A stretch of DNA of 64,000 nt. Source: Hahnella aquatica. GTDB lineage: Bacteria > Pseudomonadota > Gammaproteobacteria > Burkholderiales > Burkholderiaceae_A. Each line of letters opens with the position of its first letter. Within the stretch, counting starts at the first letter, position 1. A model generated the notes under the pieces. It was not told the origin of the DNA. It worked only from the letters and a program-made list of their open reading frames with translations, and did not search any database. Of this stretch, positions 35,269 through 43,700 are shown one piece after another. The stretch covers positions 1,426,001 through 1,490,000 of the forward strand of contig OZ239144.1 of the NCBI GenBank assembly GCA_965194505.1, in the 5' to 3' direction. The position numbers and the translations under genes are program-made.

Positions 35269-36629
35269 GCCTTGCACCACACCTGCTGCCCCTTCCCGTC
35301 TCTGGACCACCCCATGGGGAGCAGCATCGACGACGCCGAGACGCGCTCGCCCAGGCGGTGCTGCGGGCCAATGGCCAGGCCAGTGCAGTGGTGATCCTCT
35401 CCAGTGGCACGGAGATCATTCGCAACCGAGACAACCCATTCGCATTCCGCTTCAACAGCGACTTCTACTACCTCACGGGCTTTCCGGAGCCCGAGGCCTG
35501 GCTGGTGATGGTCATCAGCAGCCAGGGCGATCATCAAGACCTTCTCTTTTGCCGACCACGCGACCCAGAGCGGGAGATCTGGGATGGTGTTCGGGTCGGG
35601 CCCGAGCGCGCGGCCGAGCAGTTCGGCATGGATGCGGCCCATCCGGTGGCGCAGCTTGATGACACCCTTCGGCCCCACCTCAAGAACTGCAGCACCCTGG
35701 TGCTGCCACTGGCCGCCTCATCCGAGCTCGACCAACGCACCCGCAGCTGGATGGACCAGGCCCGAGCCCAGGCCCGTGGCGGTGTGGTCGCACCCCATCA
35801 GTTTCTCGATGCCGGCGATCTCGTGGCGGGACTGCGGCTCATCAAGGACGCGGCCGAGTTGGAGACCATGGCCAAGGCTGCAGGCATCTCTGCGGCGGCC
35901 CATGTTCGGGCCATGCGGACCACCCGGCCCGGCATGGCCGAGTATGAAGTGGAGGCCGGCCTCATTGCCGACTTCCGCCGCGAGGGTGCGCAGTCGGTGG
36001 CCTATGGCTCGATTGTGGCCAGCGGCCCGCACAGCTGCATCCTGCATCACCGTGCCGGCGACAGACGCATGCGAGCAGGCGAGATGCTGCTCATCGACGC
36101 AGGCTGTGAGCTCGATGGCTATGCGAGCGACATCACCCGAACCTTTCCTGTCTCGGGCCGATTCACCAGCGCTCAGCGCGACTGCTATGCCTTGGTGCTG
36201 GCGGCACAAGAGGCCGCGGTCGAGGCCACGCGACCTGGTGCGGCCTTCACCGACCCGCACGAGGCGGCTGTGAAGGTCCTGGCCCAGGGCATGATCGACC
36301 TGCATCTGCTGCCTGCACAAAGCATGGAGGCCGCCATCGAGTCGGGCGCCTATCGCCGTTTCTACATGCACCGCACCGGCCATTGGCTCGGGCTCGATGT
36401 GCATGATGTGGGCGACTATCGTCAGCCCCTGGCCGCAGGCATGGTGCTCACCATCGAACCTGGCCTCTACATCCAGCCGGCCGACGACGTTGCCGAAGAT
36501 TTCTGGAACGTGGGCATTCGAATTGAAGACGATGCGGTGGTCACCGCCACCGGCTGCGAACTCATCACACGCGGGGTCCCCGTGGCAATCGATGCCATTG
36601 AAGACCTCATGACCCACATCACCTCATGA
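35265..36629 (+). CDS. pepP: Xaa-Pro aminopeptidase (M24B)
   Basis: A 454-residue dimetal aminopeptidase releasing N-terminal residues next to proline. An N-terminal AMP_N domain (FRFNSDFYYLTGFPEPEAWLV) precedes the pita-bread catalytic domain. Metal ligands are visible in LIDAGCELDGYASDITRTF (two Asp), HRTGHWLGLDVHDVG (His), MVLTIEPGLYI (Glu) and IRIEDDAVV (Glu). Size matches E. coli PepP (441). The start overlaps murU and the stop overlaps dusB by 4 bases each. Confidence 0.95.
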   Translation: MSLAPHLLPLPVSGPPHGEQHRRRRDALAQAVLRANGQASAVVILSSGTEIIRNRDNPFAFRFNSDFYYLTGFPEPEAWLVMVISSQGDHQDLLFCRPRDPEREIWDGVRVGPERAAEQFGMDAAHPVAQLDDTLRPHLKNCSTLVLPLAASSELDQRTRSWMDQARAQARGGVVAPHQFLDAGDLVAGLRLIKDAAELETMAKAAGISAAAHVRAMRTTRPGMAEYEVEAGLIADFRREGAQSVAYGSIVASGPHSCILHHRAGDRRMRAGEMLLIDAGCELDGYASDITRTFPVSGRFTSAQRDCYALVLAAQEAAVEATRPGAAFTDPHEAAVKVLAQGMIDLHLLPAQSMEAAIESGAYRRFYMHRTGHWLGLDVHDVGDYRQPLAAGMVLTIEPGLYIQPADDVAEDFWNVGIRIEDDAVVTATGCELITRGVPVAIDAIEDLMTHITS

Positions 36630-37630
36630 GCCGGCCCGCCTTGCAATTGGGGCCCCATCGGCTCCAGAACCGGGTCTTCATTGCCCCCATGGCGGGCGTC
36701 ACCGACCGGCCCTTTCGGCAGCTCTGCAAGCAGCTTGGTGCCGACTATGCCGTGGGCGAGATGGCAGCCTCCAATGCCCTGCTCTGGGCCACGGAAAAAA
36801 CCAGTCGACGCATCAACCACGATGGTGAGCCCTCGCCCAAGGCCATTCAGATCGCAGGCGCCGACCCCGACATGCTGGCCCAGGCCGCCCAGTTCAATGT
36901 GGCGAGGGGCGCTGAGGTCATCGACATCAACATGGGCTGCCCGGCCAAGAAGGTCTGCCACAAGGCTGCGGGCTCCGCCCTGCTGCAAGACGAGCCCTTG
37001 GTTCGAGACATCCTGGAGCACGTCGTGTCCGCAGTGCGGGCTGTGGCCGGCGACCGTGTGCCCGTGACCCTGAAGATTCGAACCGGCTGGGACCATGCGC
37101 ATCGCAATGCGCCGAGCATCGCGGCCATGGCCGAGGACATTGGCGTGGCCATGCTCACCGTGCATGGCCGAACCCGGGCCGACAAGTTCATGGGCGCGGC
37201 CGAATACGACACCATTGCCGAGGTGAAATCGCGCGTGCGCATTCCGGTGGTGGCCAATGGCGACATCACCACGCCAGAGAAGGCCGCGGCCGTGCTGCGG
37301 CACACCGGTGCCGACGCGGTCATGATTGGCCGAGCGGCCCAAGGCCGGCCCTGGATCAGCCGGCAGATCCACCACTATTTAGAGACAGGCGAACAACTGC
37401 CCGACCCCACCGACGCCGACATCCACGGCTGGCTGCGTGGCCACCTGCTCGACCACTATGCCTTCTACGGCGAAGAGCGTGGCGTGCGCTCGGCACGCAA
37501 GCACATCGGCTGGTATCTGCGAGGCCTGCCGGGCAGCAAGGCCTTTCGGCAGTTGATCCTCGCGGCCGAGACGCCCGAGTCCCAACTGGCAGAGGTGGCC
37601 GCATTTTTCGAGGAGGCGCTGGCAGCATGA
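36626..37630 (+). CDS. dusB: tRNA-dihydrouridine synthase B
   Basis: A 334-residue FMN enzyme reducing U17 (and related positions) of tRNA to dihydrouridine. An N-terminal TIM-barrel start (VFIAPMAGVTDRPFRQLCKQLGA), the catalytic cysteine in NMGCPAKKVCHKAAGSALL, the KIRTGWD loop, HGRTRADKF and the phosphate-binding GRAAQGRPW are all present. The dusB-fis pairing is classic in gamma- and betaproteobacteria and supports the DusB assignment over DusA/C. Confidence 0.95.
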   Translation: MSRPALQLGPHRLQNRVFIAPMAGVTDRPFRQLCKQLGADYAVGEMAASNALLWATEKTSRRINHDGEPSPKAIQIAGADPDMLAQAAQFNVARGAEVIDINMGCPAKKVCHKAAGSALLQDEPLVRDILEHVVSAVRAVAGDRVPVTLKIRTGWDHAHRNAPSIAAMAEDIGVAMLTVHGRTRADKFMGAAEYDTIAEVKSRVRIPVVANGDITTPEKAAAVLRHTGADAVMIGRAAQGRPWISRQIHHYLETGEQLPDPTDADIHGWLRGHLLDHYAFYGEERGVRSARKHIGWYLRGLPGSKAFRQLILAAETPESQLAEVAAFFEEALAA

Positions 37631-37872
37631 GGGCATCACCACCGCCAAAGCTTGAGGACGCCCTGGTGGCGAACCTCGACATCTATTTCGAGAACCTCGG
37701 CGCTCAGAAGCCCCACGCCCTCTACGACATGGTGGTCGAGGCCATGGAGCGCCCCCTCATTCGTTACGCCCTGGCCCGTTGCGACAGCAATCTGAGCAAG
37801 ACCGCAGAGATGCTCGGCCTCTCGCGCAACACCCTGCGCAAGAAAATGACCCAACACCGCATTGAGATCTGA
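37627..37872 (+). CDS. fis: Nucleoid-associated factor Fis
   Basis: An 81-residue homodimeric DNA-bending protein, shorter at the N-terminus than the 98-residue E. coli Fis. The C-terminal helix-turn-helix (SNLSKTAEMLGLSRNTLRKKM) is intact and a helical dimer region precedes it. It activates rRNA/tRNA promoters and shapes the nucleoid. The ATG overlaps the dusB stop by 4 bases, and purH follows after 9 bases, so fis is expressed from the middle of a long operon. Confidence 0.94.
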   Translation: MRASPPPKLEDALVANLDIYFENLGAQKPHALYDMVVEAMERPLIRYALARCDSNLSKTAEMLGLSRNTLRKKMTQHRIEI

Positions 37873-37881
37873 GGACACCGC

Positions 37882-39543
37882 ATGCCCAACCTGCCAGCAG
37901 ATGCCCTGACCAGCCCACGTCCGAACCGCCTGGCCGTGCGCCGTGCACTGCTCTCGGTGTCAGACAAGACCGGCGTGGTCGACTTCGCCAAGGCGCTTCA
38001 TCAAAAAGGCATTCAGCTCATCTCCACCGGTGGTACCGCACAGGCCCTGCAGGCAGCTGGCCTGCCCGTCACCCCGGTGGAGGACATCACGCGCTTCCCA
38101 GAAATGCTCGATGGCCGGGTCAAGACGCTGCACCCCGCCGTGCACGGCGGCCTGCTGGCCCGCCGGGATCGTGAGGCGCACCTGCAGGCACTCGCCGCCG
38201 CGGGATTCGAGCCCATCGACCTGCTCGTGGTCAATCTCTATCCATTCGTGGCCACACTCGCCAAGCCGCAGGTGGGCTACCAGGAAGTCATCGAGAACAT
38301 CGACATCGGCGGGCCGGCCATGCTGCGGGCCGCCGCCAAGAACCATGATGGCGTGGCCGTGGTGGTCGACCCACACGACTACCACTGCCTGCTCGAAGAG
38401 TTAAGCACCGATGCGCATCTTGGGTTTGCCACGCGGCAGGCACTGGCAGCCAAGGCCTTTGCCCACACTGCGGCCTACGACGGTGCCATTGCCAACTTCC
38501 TCACTGGCCTTGCGCCACTGGATGCCTCCGCGGCCAGGCCCGACAACACCGTCGAGCCACAGGCTCCCCAGTCCGCAAGTGCCCTGCCCAGAATTTTCAG
38601 CCTGCAGGTCGTTCATCGACAGACCATGCGCTACGGTGAGAACCCGCACCAAGCGGCGGCCTTCTATGCCGACCCACGCGCACCCGAGGGCTGCCTGGCC
38701 GGCTACACGCAATTGCAGGGCAAGGAACTCTCCTTTAACAACCTGGCCGATGCCGATGCGGCCTGGTCTTGCGTGCGAAGCCTGTCGGGCCCAGCCTGCG
38801 TCATCGTCAAGCATGCGAACCCATGTGGGGTGGCCCTGGGGGCCCACGCAGAGGAGGCGTATCGCAGGGCCTTCGCCACCGACCCCACCTCCGCCTTTGG
38901 CGGCATTCTTGCCTTCAATGTGGCCCTCGATGCGGCTGCGGCCCAGGCCATCTCTGGCCAATTTGCAGAGGTGATCATCGCGCCGCAGTTCAGCCCAGAA
39001 GCGCTGTCTGTCTTTGCGGCCAAGCAGAACCTTCGCCTGCTCACCGTGCCCCTGGGCAAGGACACGGCGATCGCCAGTGGCCTTGACATCAAGCGCGTGA
39101 GTGGCGGCTTGTTGCTCCAAACCCCAGATCGCAACACCCTCTCGGCAGCAGACCTGCAGTGCGTCACCCACAAGAAGCCCACGGCCGAGCAGGTCCAAGA
39201 CCTGCTCTTTGCATGGAAGGTCGCCACCTGGGTCAAGAGCAATGCCATTGTCTTTTGCAGCAGCGGCCAGACCCTCGGGGTGGGCGCTGGCCAGATGAGT
39301 CGGCTCGACTCCGCCCGCATTGCCACCATCAAGGCCGAGCATGCGGGCCTGTCGCTCCAGGGGTCTGTGGTGGCCTCCGATGCCTTCTTCCCCTTTCGAG
39401 ACGGCCTCGATGTGGTGGCCGAGGCGGGCGCGGTGGCCGTGGTGCAGCCCGGCGGGTCTGTTCGGGATGACGAGGTGATCGCCGCCGCCAACGAGCGCGG
39501 CATTGCCATGGTCACCACCAGCATGCGCCACTTCCGACACTGA
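37882..39543 (+). CDS. purH: Bifunctional AICAR formyltransferase / IMP cyclohydrolase
   Basis: A 553-residue enzyme for the last two steps of purine synthesis. The N-terminal MGS-like cyclohydrolase domain (RALLSVSDKTGVVDFAKAL, STGGTAQAL, GRVKTLHPAVHGGLLARRD) is followed by the formyltransferase domain with KHANPCG and SNAIVFCSSGQTLGVGAGQMSR. Length exceeds E. coli PurH (529) by an N-terminal extension of about 20 residues and a short insert near 215-230. The ATG has a TGAGGA ribosome site at good spacing. Fis-purH-ruvC order is common in Burkholderiales. Confidence 0.96.
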   Translation: MPNLPADALTSPRPNRLAVRRALLSVSDKTGVVDFAKALHQKGIQLISTGGTAQALQAAGLPVTPVEDITRFPEMLDGRVKTLHPAVHGGLLARRDREAHLQALAAAGFEPIDLLVVNLYPFVATLAKPQVGYQEVIENIDIGGPAMLRAAAKNHDGVAVVVDPHDYHCLLEELSTDAHLGFATRQALAAKAFAHTAAYDGAIANFLTGLAPLDASAARPDNTVEPQAPQSASALPRIFSLQVVHRQTMRYGENPHQAAAFYADPRAPEGCLAGYTQLQGKELSFNNLADADAAWSCVRSLSGPACVIVKHANPCGVALGAHAEEAYRRAFATDPTSAFGGILAFNVALDAAAAQAISGQFAEVIIAPQFSPEALSVFAAKQNLRLLTVPLGKDTAIASGLDIKRVSGGLLLQTPDRNTLSAADLQCVTHKKPTAEQVQDLLFAWKVATWVKSNAIVFCSSGQTLGVGAGQMSRLDSARIATIKAEHAGLSLQGSVVASDAFFPFRDGLDVVAEAGAVAVVQPGGSVRDDEVIAAANERGIAMVTTSMRHFRH

Positions 39544-39546
39544 TTC

Positions 39547-40020
39547 ATGCGGCTCATCGGCATCGACCCCGGCCTGCGCCGGACTGGCTTTGGTGTCGTG
39601 GAGATCGTGAGCCGTCAGAAGGCCATCTACCTGGGCAGCGGTGTCATTCGACCGCCCACCGACCGGCCCGAGCCGGAGCGCCTGGGCCTGCTCTATGCAG
39701 GCATGCAGTCCGTGCTCGCCCAGTACGAGCCCACGGCGGCCGTCATCGAGCAGGTCTTCGTGAATGTGAACCCGAGGTCCACCCTCTCCCTGGGGCAGGC
39801 CCGCGGTGTGGCCATAGCAGCCCTGGCGGCTGCATCGCTGCCCGTCTCTGAACTCACCCCCTTGAAGATCAAGCAGTCCATCGTGGGCACCGGCCGCGCG
39901 ACCAAGGAGCAGGTGGCCCACATGGTCTGCCGCCTGTTGGGCCTTGCCCAGCCGCCGAGCGCCGATGCTGCCGACGCATTGGCCTGCGCACTGGCCTTCT
40001 GGCATGCTCAACGCCCATGA
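39547..40020 (+). CDS. ruvC: Holliday junction resolvase RuvC
   Basis: A 157-residue endonuclease cleaving Holliday junctions. The first catalytic Asp is in RLIGIDPGLRRTGFG, followed by the acidic residue in AAVIEQVFVNVNP, and the C-terminal DAADALACALA cluster supplies the remaining acidic ligands. A cysteine is absent, as usual. Three bases separate it from purH, and ruvA starts in a 4-base overlap. Confidence 0.96.
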   Translation: MRLIGIDPGLRRTGFGVVEIVSRQKAIYLGSGVIRPPTDRPEPERLGLLYAGMQSVLAQYEPTAAVIEQVFVNVNPRSTLSLGQARGVAIAALAAASLPVSELTPLKIKQSIVGTGRATKEQVAHMVCRLLGLAQPPSADAADALACALAFWHAQRP

Positions 40021-40595
40021 TCAGTCAACTGCGCGGCACCCTCATTGGCCTGCAGCCCCCGAGCGTCATCCTCGATGTCCAGGGTGTGGGCTACGAGGTC
40101 GAGGCCCCCATGAGCACCATCTACAACCTGCCGGCCGTGGGCCAGCCGCTCAGCCTGCTCACCCACCTGGTGGTGCGGGAGGATGCCCAGCTGCTCTATG
40201 GCTTTAAGACCGAGGCCGAGCGGCATGCCTTTCGACTGCTCATCAAGATCTCGGGCATTGGTCCGCGCATTGGGCTGGCCGTGCTCTCCGGCCTCACCGT
40301 CGATCAACTCTCGCAGGCCATCAGCCTGCAAGACCCTGCCAGCCTGACGCGCGTTCCCGGCATTGGGAAGAAAACAGCCGAGCGGCTGGTGCTCGAACTC
40401 AAGGGCAAGCTTGCCCCCGCCCTGCCCAGCCCAGGGCTGTCGGGCAGGCCAGACACCACCGCGGAAGTGCTTCGCGCACTTGGCGCCTTGGGCTACTCGG
40501 AGAAAGAAGCCATGGCCGCCTGCCAGGCCCTGCCCGAGGATGCCACCGTCTCCGATGGCATTCGCCTGGCCCTAAAGCAGCTCTCACGCCTGTAG
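40017..40595 (+). CDS. ruvA: Holliday junction branch-migration protein RuvA
   Basis: A 192-residue tetrameric protein that binds the four-way junction. The OB-fold N-terminus (MISQLRGTLIGLQPPSVILDVQGVGYEV), two helix-hairpin-helix motifs (ISGIGPRIGLAVLSGL; RVPGIGKKTAERLVLELKGK) and a short C-terminal RuvB-interacting helix bundle (TAEVLRALGALGYSEKEA) are visible. Length is typical. The ATG overlaps the ruvC stop. Confidence 0.96.
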   Translation: MISQLRGTLIGLQPPSVILDVQGVGYEVEAPMSTIYNLPAVGQPLSLLTHLVVREDAQLLYGFKTEAERHAFRLLIKISGIGPRIGLAVLSGLTVDQLSQAISLQDPASLTRVPGIGKKTAERLVLELKGKLAPALPSPGLSGRPDTTAEVLRALGALGYSEKEAMAACQALPEDATVSDGIRLALKQLSRL

Positions 40596-40617
40596 TCGAG
40601 GGTCACAGGTCGCCCGG

Positions 40618-40623
40618 TACACT
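40618..40623 (+). promoter_or_regulatory. Possible -10 element immediately upstream of ruvB
   Basis: In the 35-base ruvA-ruvB gap, TACACT lies seven bases before the ruvB ATG at 40631. It would place the transcription start at or one base from the start codon. The same segment holds a TAGGGG that could instead act as a ribosome site. No clear -35 is visible. Confidence 0.3.
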
Positions 40624-40630
40624 TAGGGGC

Positions 40631-41686
40631 ATGATCGAACACGACACCGATCGCCTCATCAGCCCCGAGCCTGCAGGTCAGCAAGAAGAAAGCCTGGAGC
40701 GGGCGCTGCGCCCCCTGTGGCTCAAGGAATACATCGGCCAGGGCAAGGTGAAGGATCAGCTCCAGATCTTCATCGAGGCGGCCCGCCAGCGGCAAGAGGC
40801 GCTCGATCACACCCTGCTCTTTGGCCCGCCGGGCCTGGGAAAGACCACCCTGGCCCACATCCTGGCCCGAGAGATGGGCGTGAACCTTCGGCAGACCTCG
40901 GGCCCCGTGCTCGAGCGGGCTGGTGACCTGGCAGCCCTGCTCACCAACCTCGAGCGAAACGACATCCTCTTCATTGATGAGATCCATCGGCTGAGCCCCG
41001 TGGTGGAAGAGATCCTCTACCCGGCCCTAGAGGATTACCAGATCGACATCATGATCGGCGAGGGGCCGGCCGCGCGCTCCATCAAGCTCGACCTGCAGCC
41101 CTTTACCCTGGTGGGCGCCACCACGCGGGCCGGCATGCTCACCAACCCGTTGCGAGACCGCTTCGGCATCGTGGCGAGGCTTGAGTTCTACAACACCGAA
41201 GACCTCACCATCATCGTCCATCGCTCGGCTGCGCTGCTGAAGGTCGCACTCAGCGACGATGGTGCGCAAGAGATCGCGCGCCGAGCCAGGGGAACGCCTC
41301 GGATCGCCAACCGACTCCTGCGCCGCGTTCGGGACTACGCACAGGTCAAGGGTGCCGCAGAGGTCAATGCCAAGGTGGCCGATGCCGCCCTGGCCATGCT
41401 CGAAGTCGATCAACAAGGCTTCGACCTCATGGACCAGAAGCTCCTCGAGGCCATCCTCGACAAGTTTGGCGGTGGCCCGGTGGGCATCGACAACCTGGCT
41501 GCCGCCATTGGGGAATCCAAAGACACCATCGAGGATGTCCTGGAGCCCTACCTCATTCAGCAGGGCTTTCTACAACGCACGCCCCGCGGCCGAATGGCCA
41601 CAGCCAGTGCATGGGCCCACTTTGGCCGTCCTGCACCGGCCACCCCCTCCAATGCATCACTCTTTTCACCGTCACCGAAGGAATGA
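40631..41686 (+). CDS. ruvB: Holliday junction branch-migration helicase RuvB
   Basis: A 351-residue AAA+ hexameric motor. The family features are LRPLWLKEYIGQGKVKDQL, Walker A GPPGLGKTTLAHILA, Walker B ILFIDEIHRL, sensor 1 LVGATTRAGMLTNPLRDRFGI, and a C-terminal winged-helix domain ending in RTPRGRMAT. The start ATG follows a 35-base gap. tolQ starts two bases after its stop, so ruv and tol genes form one transcription run. Confidence 0.96.
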   Translation: MIEHDTDRLISPEPAGQQEESLERALRPLWLKEYIGQGKVKDQLQIFIEAARQRQEALDHTLLFGPPGLGKTTLAHILAREMGVNLRQTSGPVLERAGDLAALLTNLERNDILFIDEIHRLSPVVEEILYPALEDYQIDIMIGEGPAARSIKLDLQPFTLVGATTRAGMLTNPLRDRFGIVARLEFYNTEDLTIIVHRSAALLKVALSDDGAQEIARRARGTPRIANRLLRRVRDYAQVKGAAEVNAKVADAALAMLEVDQQGFDLMDQKLLEAILDKFGGGPVGIDNLAAAIGESKDTIEDVLEPYLIQQGFLQRTPRGRMATASAWAHFGRPAPATPSNASLFSPSPKE

Positions 41687-41688
41687 CC

Positions 41689-42363
41689 ATGGCCGCGCCC
41701 ACCGCCGACCTCTCCGTTGCCACCCTTGTCCTGCAGGCGAGCCTGCCCGTTCAGCTCGTCATGGCCCTGCTGGTCTTCATGTCGATTGCCTCTTGGACCG
41801 TGATCTTTCGCAAGCTCATGGCCATTCGTCAGGCCAAACGCCAGGCTGAAGAGTTCGAGAAAGCATTCTGGTCGGGCGGTGAGCTCATGGCCCTCTACGA
41901 GCGCGTGGGACAAGGCGCCTACGGTTTTGGGCTGGCGAAAGTGTTTGAGGCAGGCATGCGTGAGTTCCTCAAGCTGCGCCAGCAGGCCAAGGCCGATCCA
42001 AGCCTCATGCTCGAAGGCGCAAGGCGCGCCATGCGGGCCAACAACCAACGAGAGTTCGACGGCCTGGAGCATGGCCTTCCATTCCTCGCAACGGTGGGAT
42101 CGGTGAGCCCCTACATCGGCCTCTTCGGAACGGTCTGGGGAATCATGCATGCCTTCACCGGGCTGGCCAACATTCAGCAGGCCACGCTGGCCAGCGTGGC
42201 GCCCGGCATTGCCGAGGCCCTCATTGCCACGGCCATTGGCCTGTTCGCAGCCATTCCCGCGGTGGTGGCCTACAACCGATTCGCCACCGACCTCGATCGA
42301 CTCTCCATGCGCTTTGAGAGCTTCATGGAAGAGTTCTCCAACATCCTGCATCGGCAGCACTGA
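41689..42363 (+). CDS. tolQ: Tol-Pal inner-membrane protein TolQ
   Basis: A 224-residue inner-membrane subunit of the proton-driven Tol motor, which maintains outer-membrane integrity and constriction at division. Three membrane helices are visible: about residues 15-38, and two later ones (FLATVGSVSPYIGLFGTVWGIM and EALIATAIGLFAAIPAVVAY), which form the TolQ/ExbB proton path. I choose ATG 41689 because the GAAGGA ribosome site is six bases before it; an ATG two codons earlier sits directly on that site and overlaps the ruvB stop. Confidence 0.95.
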   Translation: MAAPTADLSVATLVLQASLPVQLVMALLVFMSIASWTVIFRKLMAIRQAKRQAEEFEKAFWSGGELMALYERVGQGAYGFGLAKVFEAGMREFLKLRQQAKADPSLMLEGARRAMRANNQREFDGLEHGLPFLATVGSVSPYIGLFGTVWGIMHAFTGLANIQQATLASVAPGIAEALIATAIGLFAAIPAVVAYNRFATDLDRLSMRFESFMEEFSNILHRQH

Positions 42364-42364
42364 C

Positions 42365-42787
42365 ATGGCCGGCCCAAGCCCTGGCGGACGCCGTCGCCGC
42401 ATGATGAGTGAGATCAATGTGGTGCCCTACATCGATGTCACCCTGGTGCTGCTCATCATCTTCATGGTGACGGCCCCCATGATTGTCACCGGCAGCATCG
42501 ACCTGCCCCGAGTGGGCCAGTCGGCCCAGCAGCCTGCAGTGGCCATCGAGGTGGTCATTCGCAAGGACGGCAGCCATGCCGTGCGCAAACGTGAGCAAGG
42601 TGCCAAAGAGGAGCGCGTGACCCGCTCTGAACTCCCCGATGCCGTTCGCAAACTCATGCAAGAGCCCGGAGCCCCCGTCATCATCCTGGCCGAGCGGGAG
42701 GTGCGCTACGACACCGTGGTGCAGGCCTTGAATGCCCTTCAGGCCGATGGCATCGGCCGAGTGGGCCTGGCTGTGCGGCAAGAGTAG
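42365..42787 (+). CDS. tolR: Tol-Pal inner-membrane protein TolR
   Basis: A 140-residue ExbD/TolR-family protein. A single membrane helix follows MMSEINVVPYIDVTLVLLIIFMV, whose Asp is the conserved proton-relay residue, and the periplasmic domain ends in YDTVVQALNALQADGIGRVGLAV. The start ATG lies one base after the tolQ stop; the longer open frame upstream is out of frame with tolQ. Together with TolQ it powers TolA. Confidence 0.95.
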   Translation: MAGPSPGGRRRRMMSEINVVPYIDVTLVLLIIFMVTAPMIVTGSIDLPRVGQSAQQPAVAIEVVIRKDGSHAVRKREQGAKEERVTRSELPDAVRKLMQEPGAPVIILAEREVRYDTVVQALNALQADGIGRVGLAVRQE

Positions 42788-42806
42788 GCCAGCCCCAGCC
42801 ACGCCC

Positions 42807-43664
42807 ATGAGCAGTCTGGCCCACCCACCTCCTTTCGCTCGGACAAGTCGGCCCGGCGAGGCCGCGCAGTCGGCCGTCTCGTTCGCTGCAGCCATGGGCA
42901 TCCACCTGCTGCTGGCCGCCGCCTTGGTGGTGTCCATCGACTGGCGCACCGCGGACCTCGAGGTGGTCCAGGCAGAACTCTGGTCGAGCCTGCCCGCCGA
43001 GCGAGCGCCTACCCCGCAGGCCGAGACACCCCCACCAACACCAGCGCCCATCAAGCCAGCACCGCCGGTACCCCAGCCCACGCCACCTGTGCCGGCGCCC
43101 GACATCTCGTTGAAGAAGGCCAAGGAGGAGGCAGCCAAGCGGGAGGCTGCAAAGCGGGAAGCTACAAAGGCGCAGGAGGCCAAACAGCGTGAAGAGGCCA
43201 ACAAGCGTGCTCAGGCAGAGAAGGCTGCCCAACGACAGCGCGAAGCCCTGCGTCAGGCCGAACTCGATCGCATCAACAAAAGCCTGGGCCTCGATGCCAA
43301 GGCCAAGGCGAGCAGCCAAGGGAAAGATGTCGCCTCCAAAGCCGGTGTGGCGGGCGGTGCCGAGCAAGGCGTACGCTCGGGCCTGCTGGCAGGCTACCAG
43401 GACGCCATTCGCGCCAAGATCCGGTCTCGCATTCTGGGCTTCGACCCCGCTCGAGCGCCGACCAACCCCGAGGTGATCTACATCGTGGAGCAATTGCCCA
43501 CCGGACAGATCAGCGAGATTAAGTTGCAAAAGGCCAGTGGCATGCCCGAGTGGGACGCCACGGTTCGGCGAGCGATTGAACTCAGCGACCCACTTCCCAA
43601 GGCCGAAGACGGCAGTGTTGAGCGACGACTGGAACTTCGCTTTCGCCCCCTGGACAAACGCTAA
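42807..43664 (+). CDS. tolA: Cell-envelope protein TolA
   Basis: A 285-residue protein bridging the inner membrane to Pal. There is one membrane helix near residues 25-46, a proline-rich stretch (PTPQAETPPPTPAPIKPAP), a Lys/Glu/Ala-rich helix about 100-165 (KKAKEEAAKREAAKREATK), then a TonB/TolA C-terminal domain about 190-285 (PEVIYIVEQLPTGQISEIKL). The ATG at 42807 is selected since the TM segment follows at the right distance. The helical region is shorter than in E. coli TolA (421 aa). Confidence 0.93.
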   Translation: MSSLAHPPPFARTSRPGEAAQSAVSFAAAMGIHLLLAAALVVSIDWRTADLEVVQAELWSSLPAERAPTPQAETPPPTPAPIKPAPPVPQPTPPVPAPDISLKKAKEEAAKREAAKREATKAQEAKQREEANKRAQAEKAAQRQREALRQAELDRINKSLGLDAKAKASSQGKDVASKAGVAGGAEQGVRSGLLAGYQDAIRAKIRSRILGFDPARAPTNPEVIYIVEQLPTGQISEIKLQKASGMPEWDATVRRAIELSDPLPKAEDGSVERRLELRFRPLDKR

Positions 43665-43688
43665 TGGTCCGTTGTCACACCCCCTTCG

Positions 43689-43694
43689 TATAAT
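43689..43694 (+). promoter_or_regulatory. Perfect -10 hexamer immediately upstream of tolB
   Basis: A consensus TATAAT in the 36-base tolA-tolB gap ends six bases before the tolB ATG (43701). A start 6-7 bases downstream of the hexamer would fall on the initiation codon. TTGTCA at 43672-43677 is only 11 bases away, too close for a normal -35. GAGG just before the ATG is an alternative ribosome site, so the message may not be leaderless. Confidence 0.4.
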
Positions 43695-43700
43695 GAGGTC

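Noticed and set aside
38401..40011. 536-codon open frame opposite purH and ruvC
   Set aside because: It spans two well-supported genes and has no domain features.
43672..43694. TTGTCA plus TATAAT as a full promoter for tolB
   Set aside because: Spacing is only 11 bases, too short for sigma-70; only the -10 is retained as a candidate.
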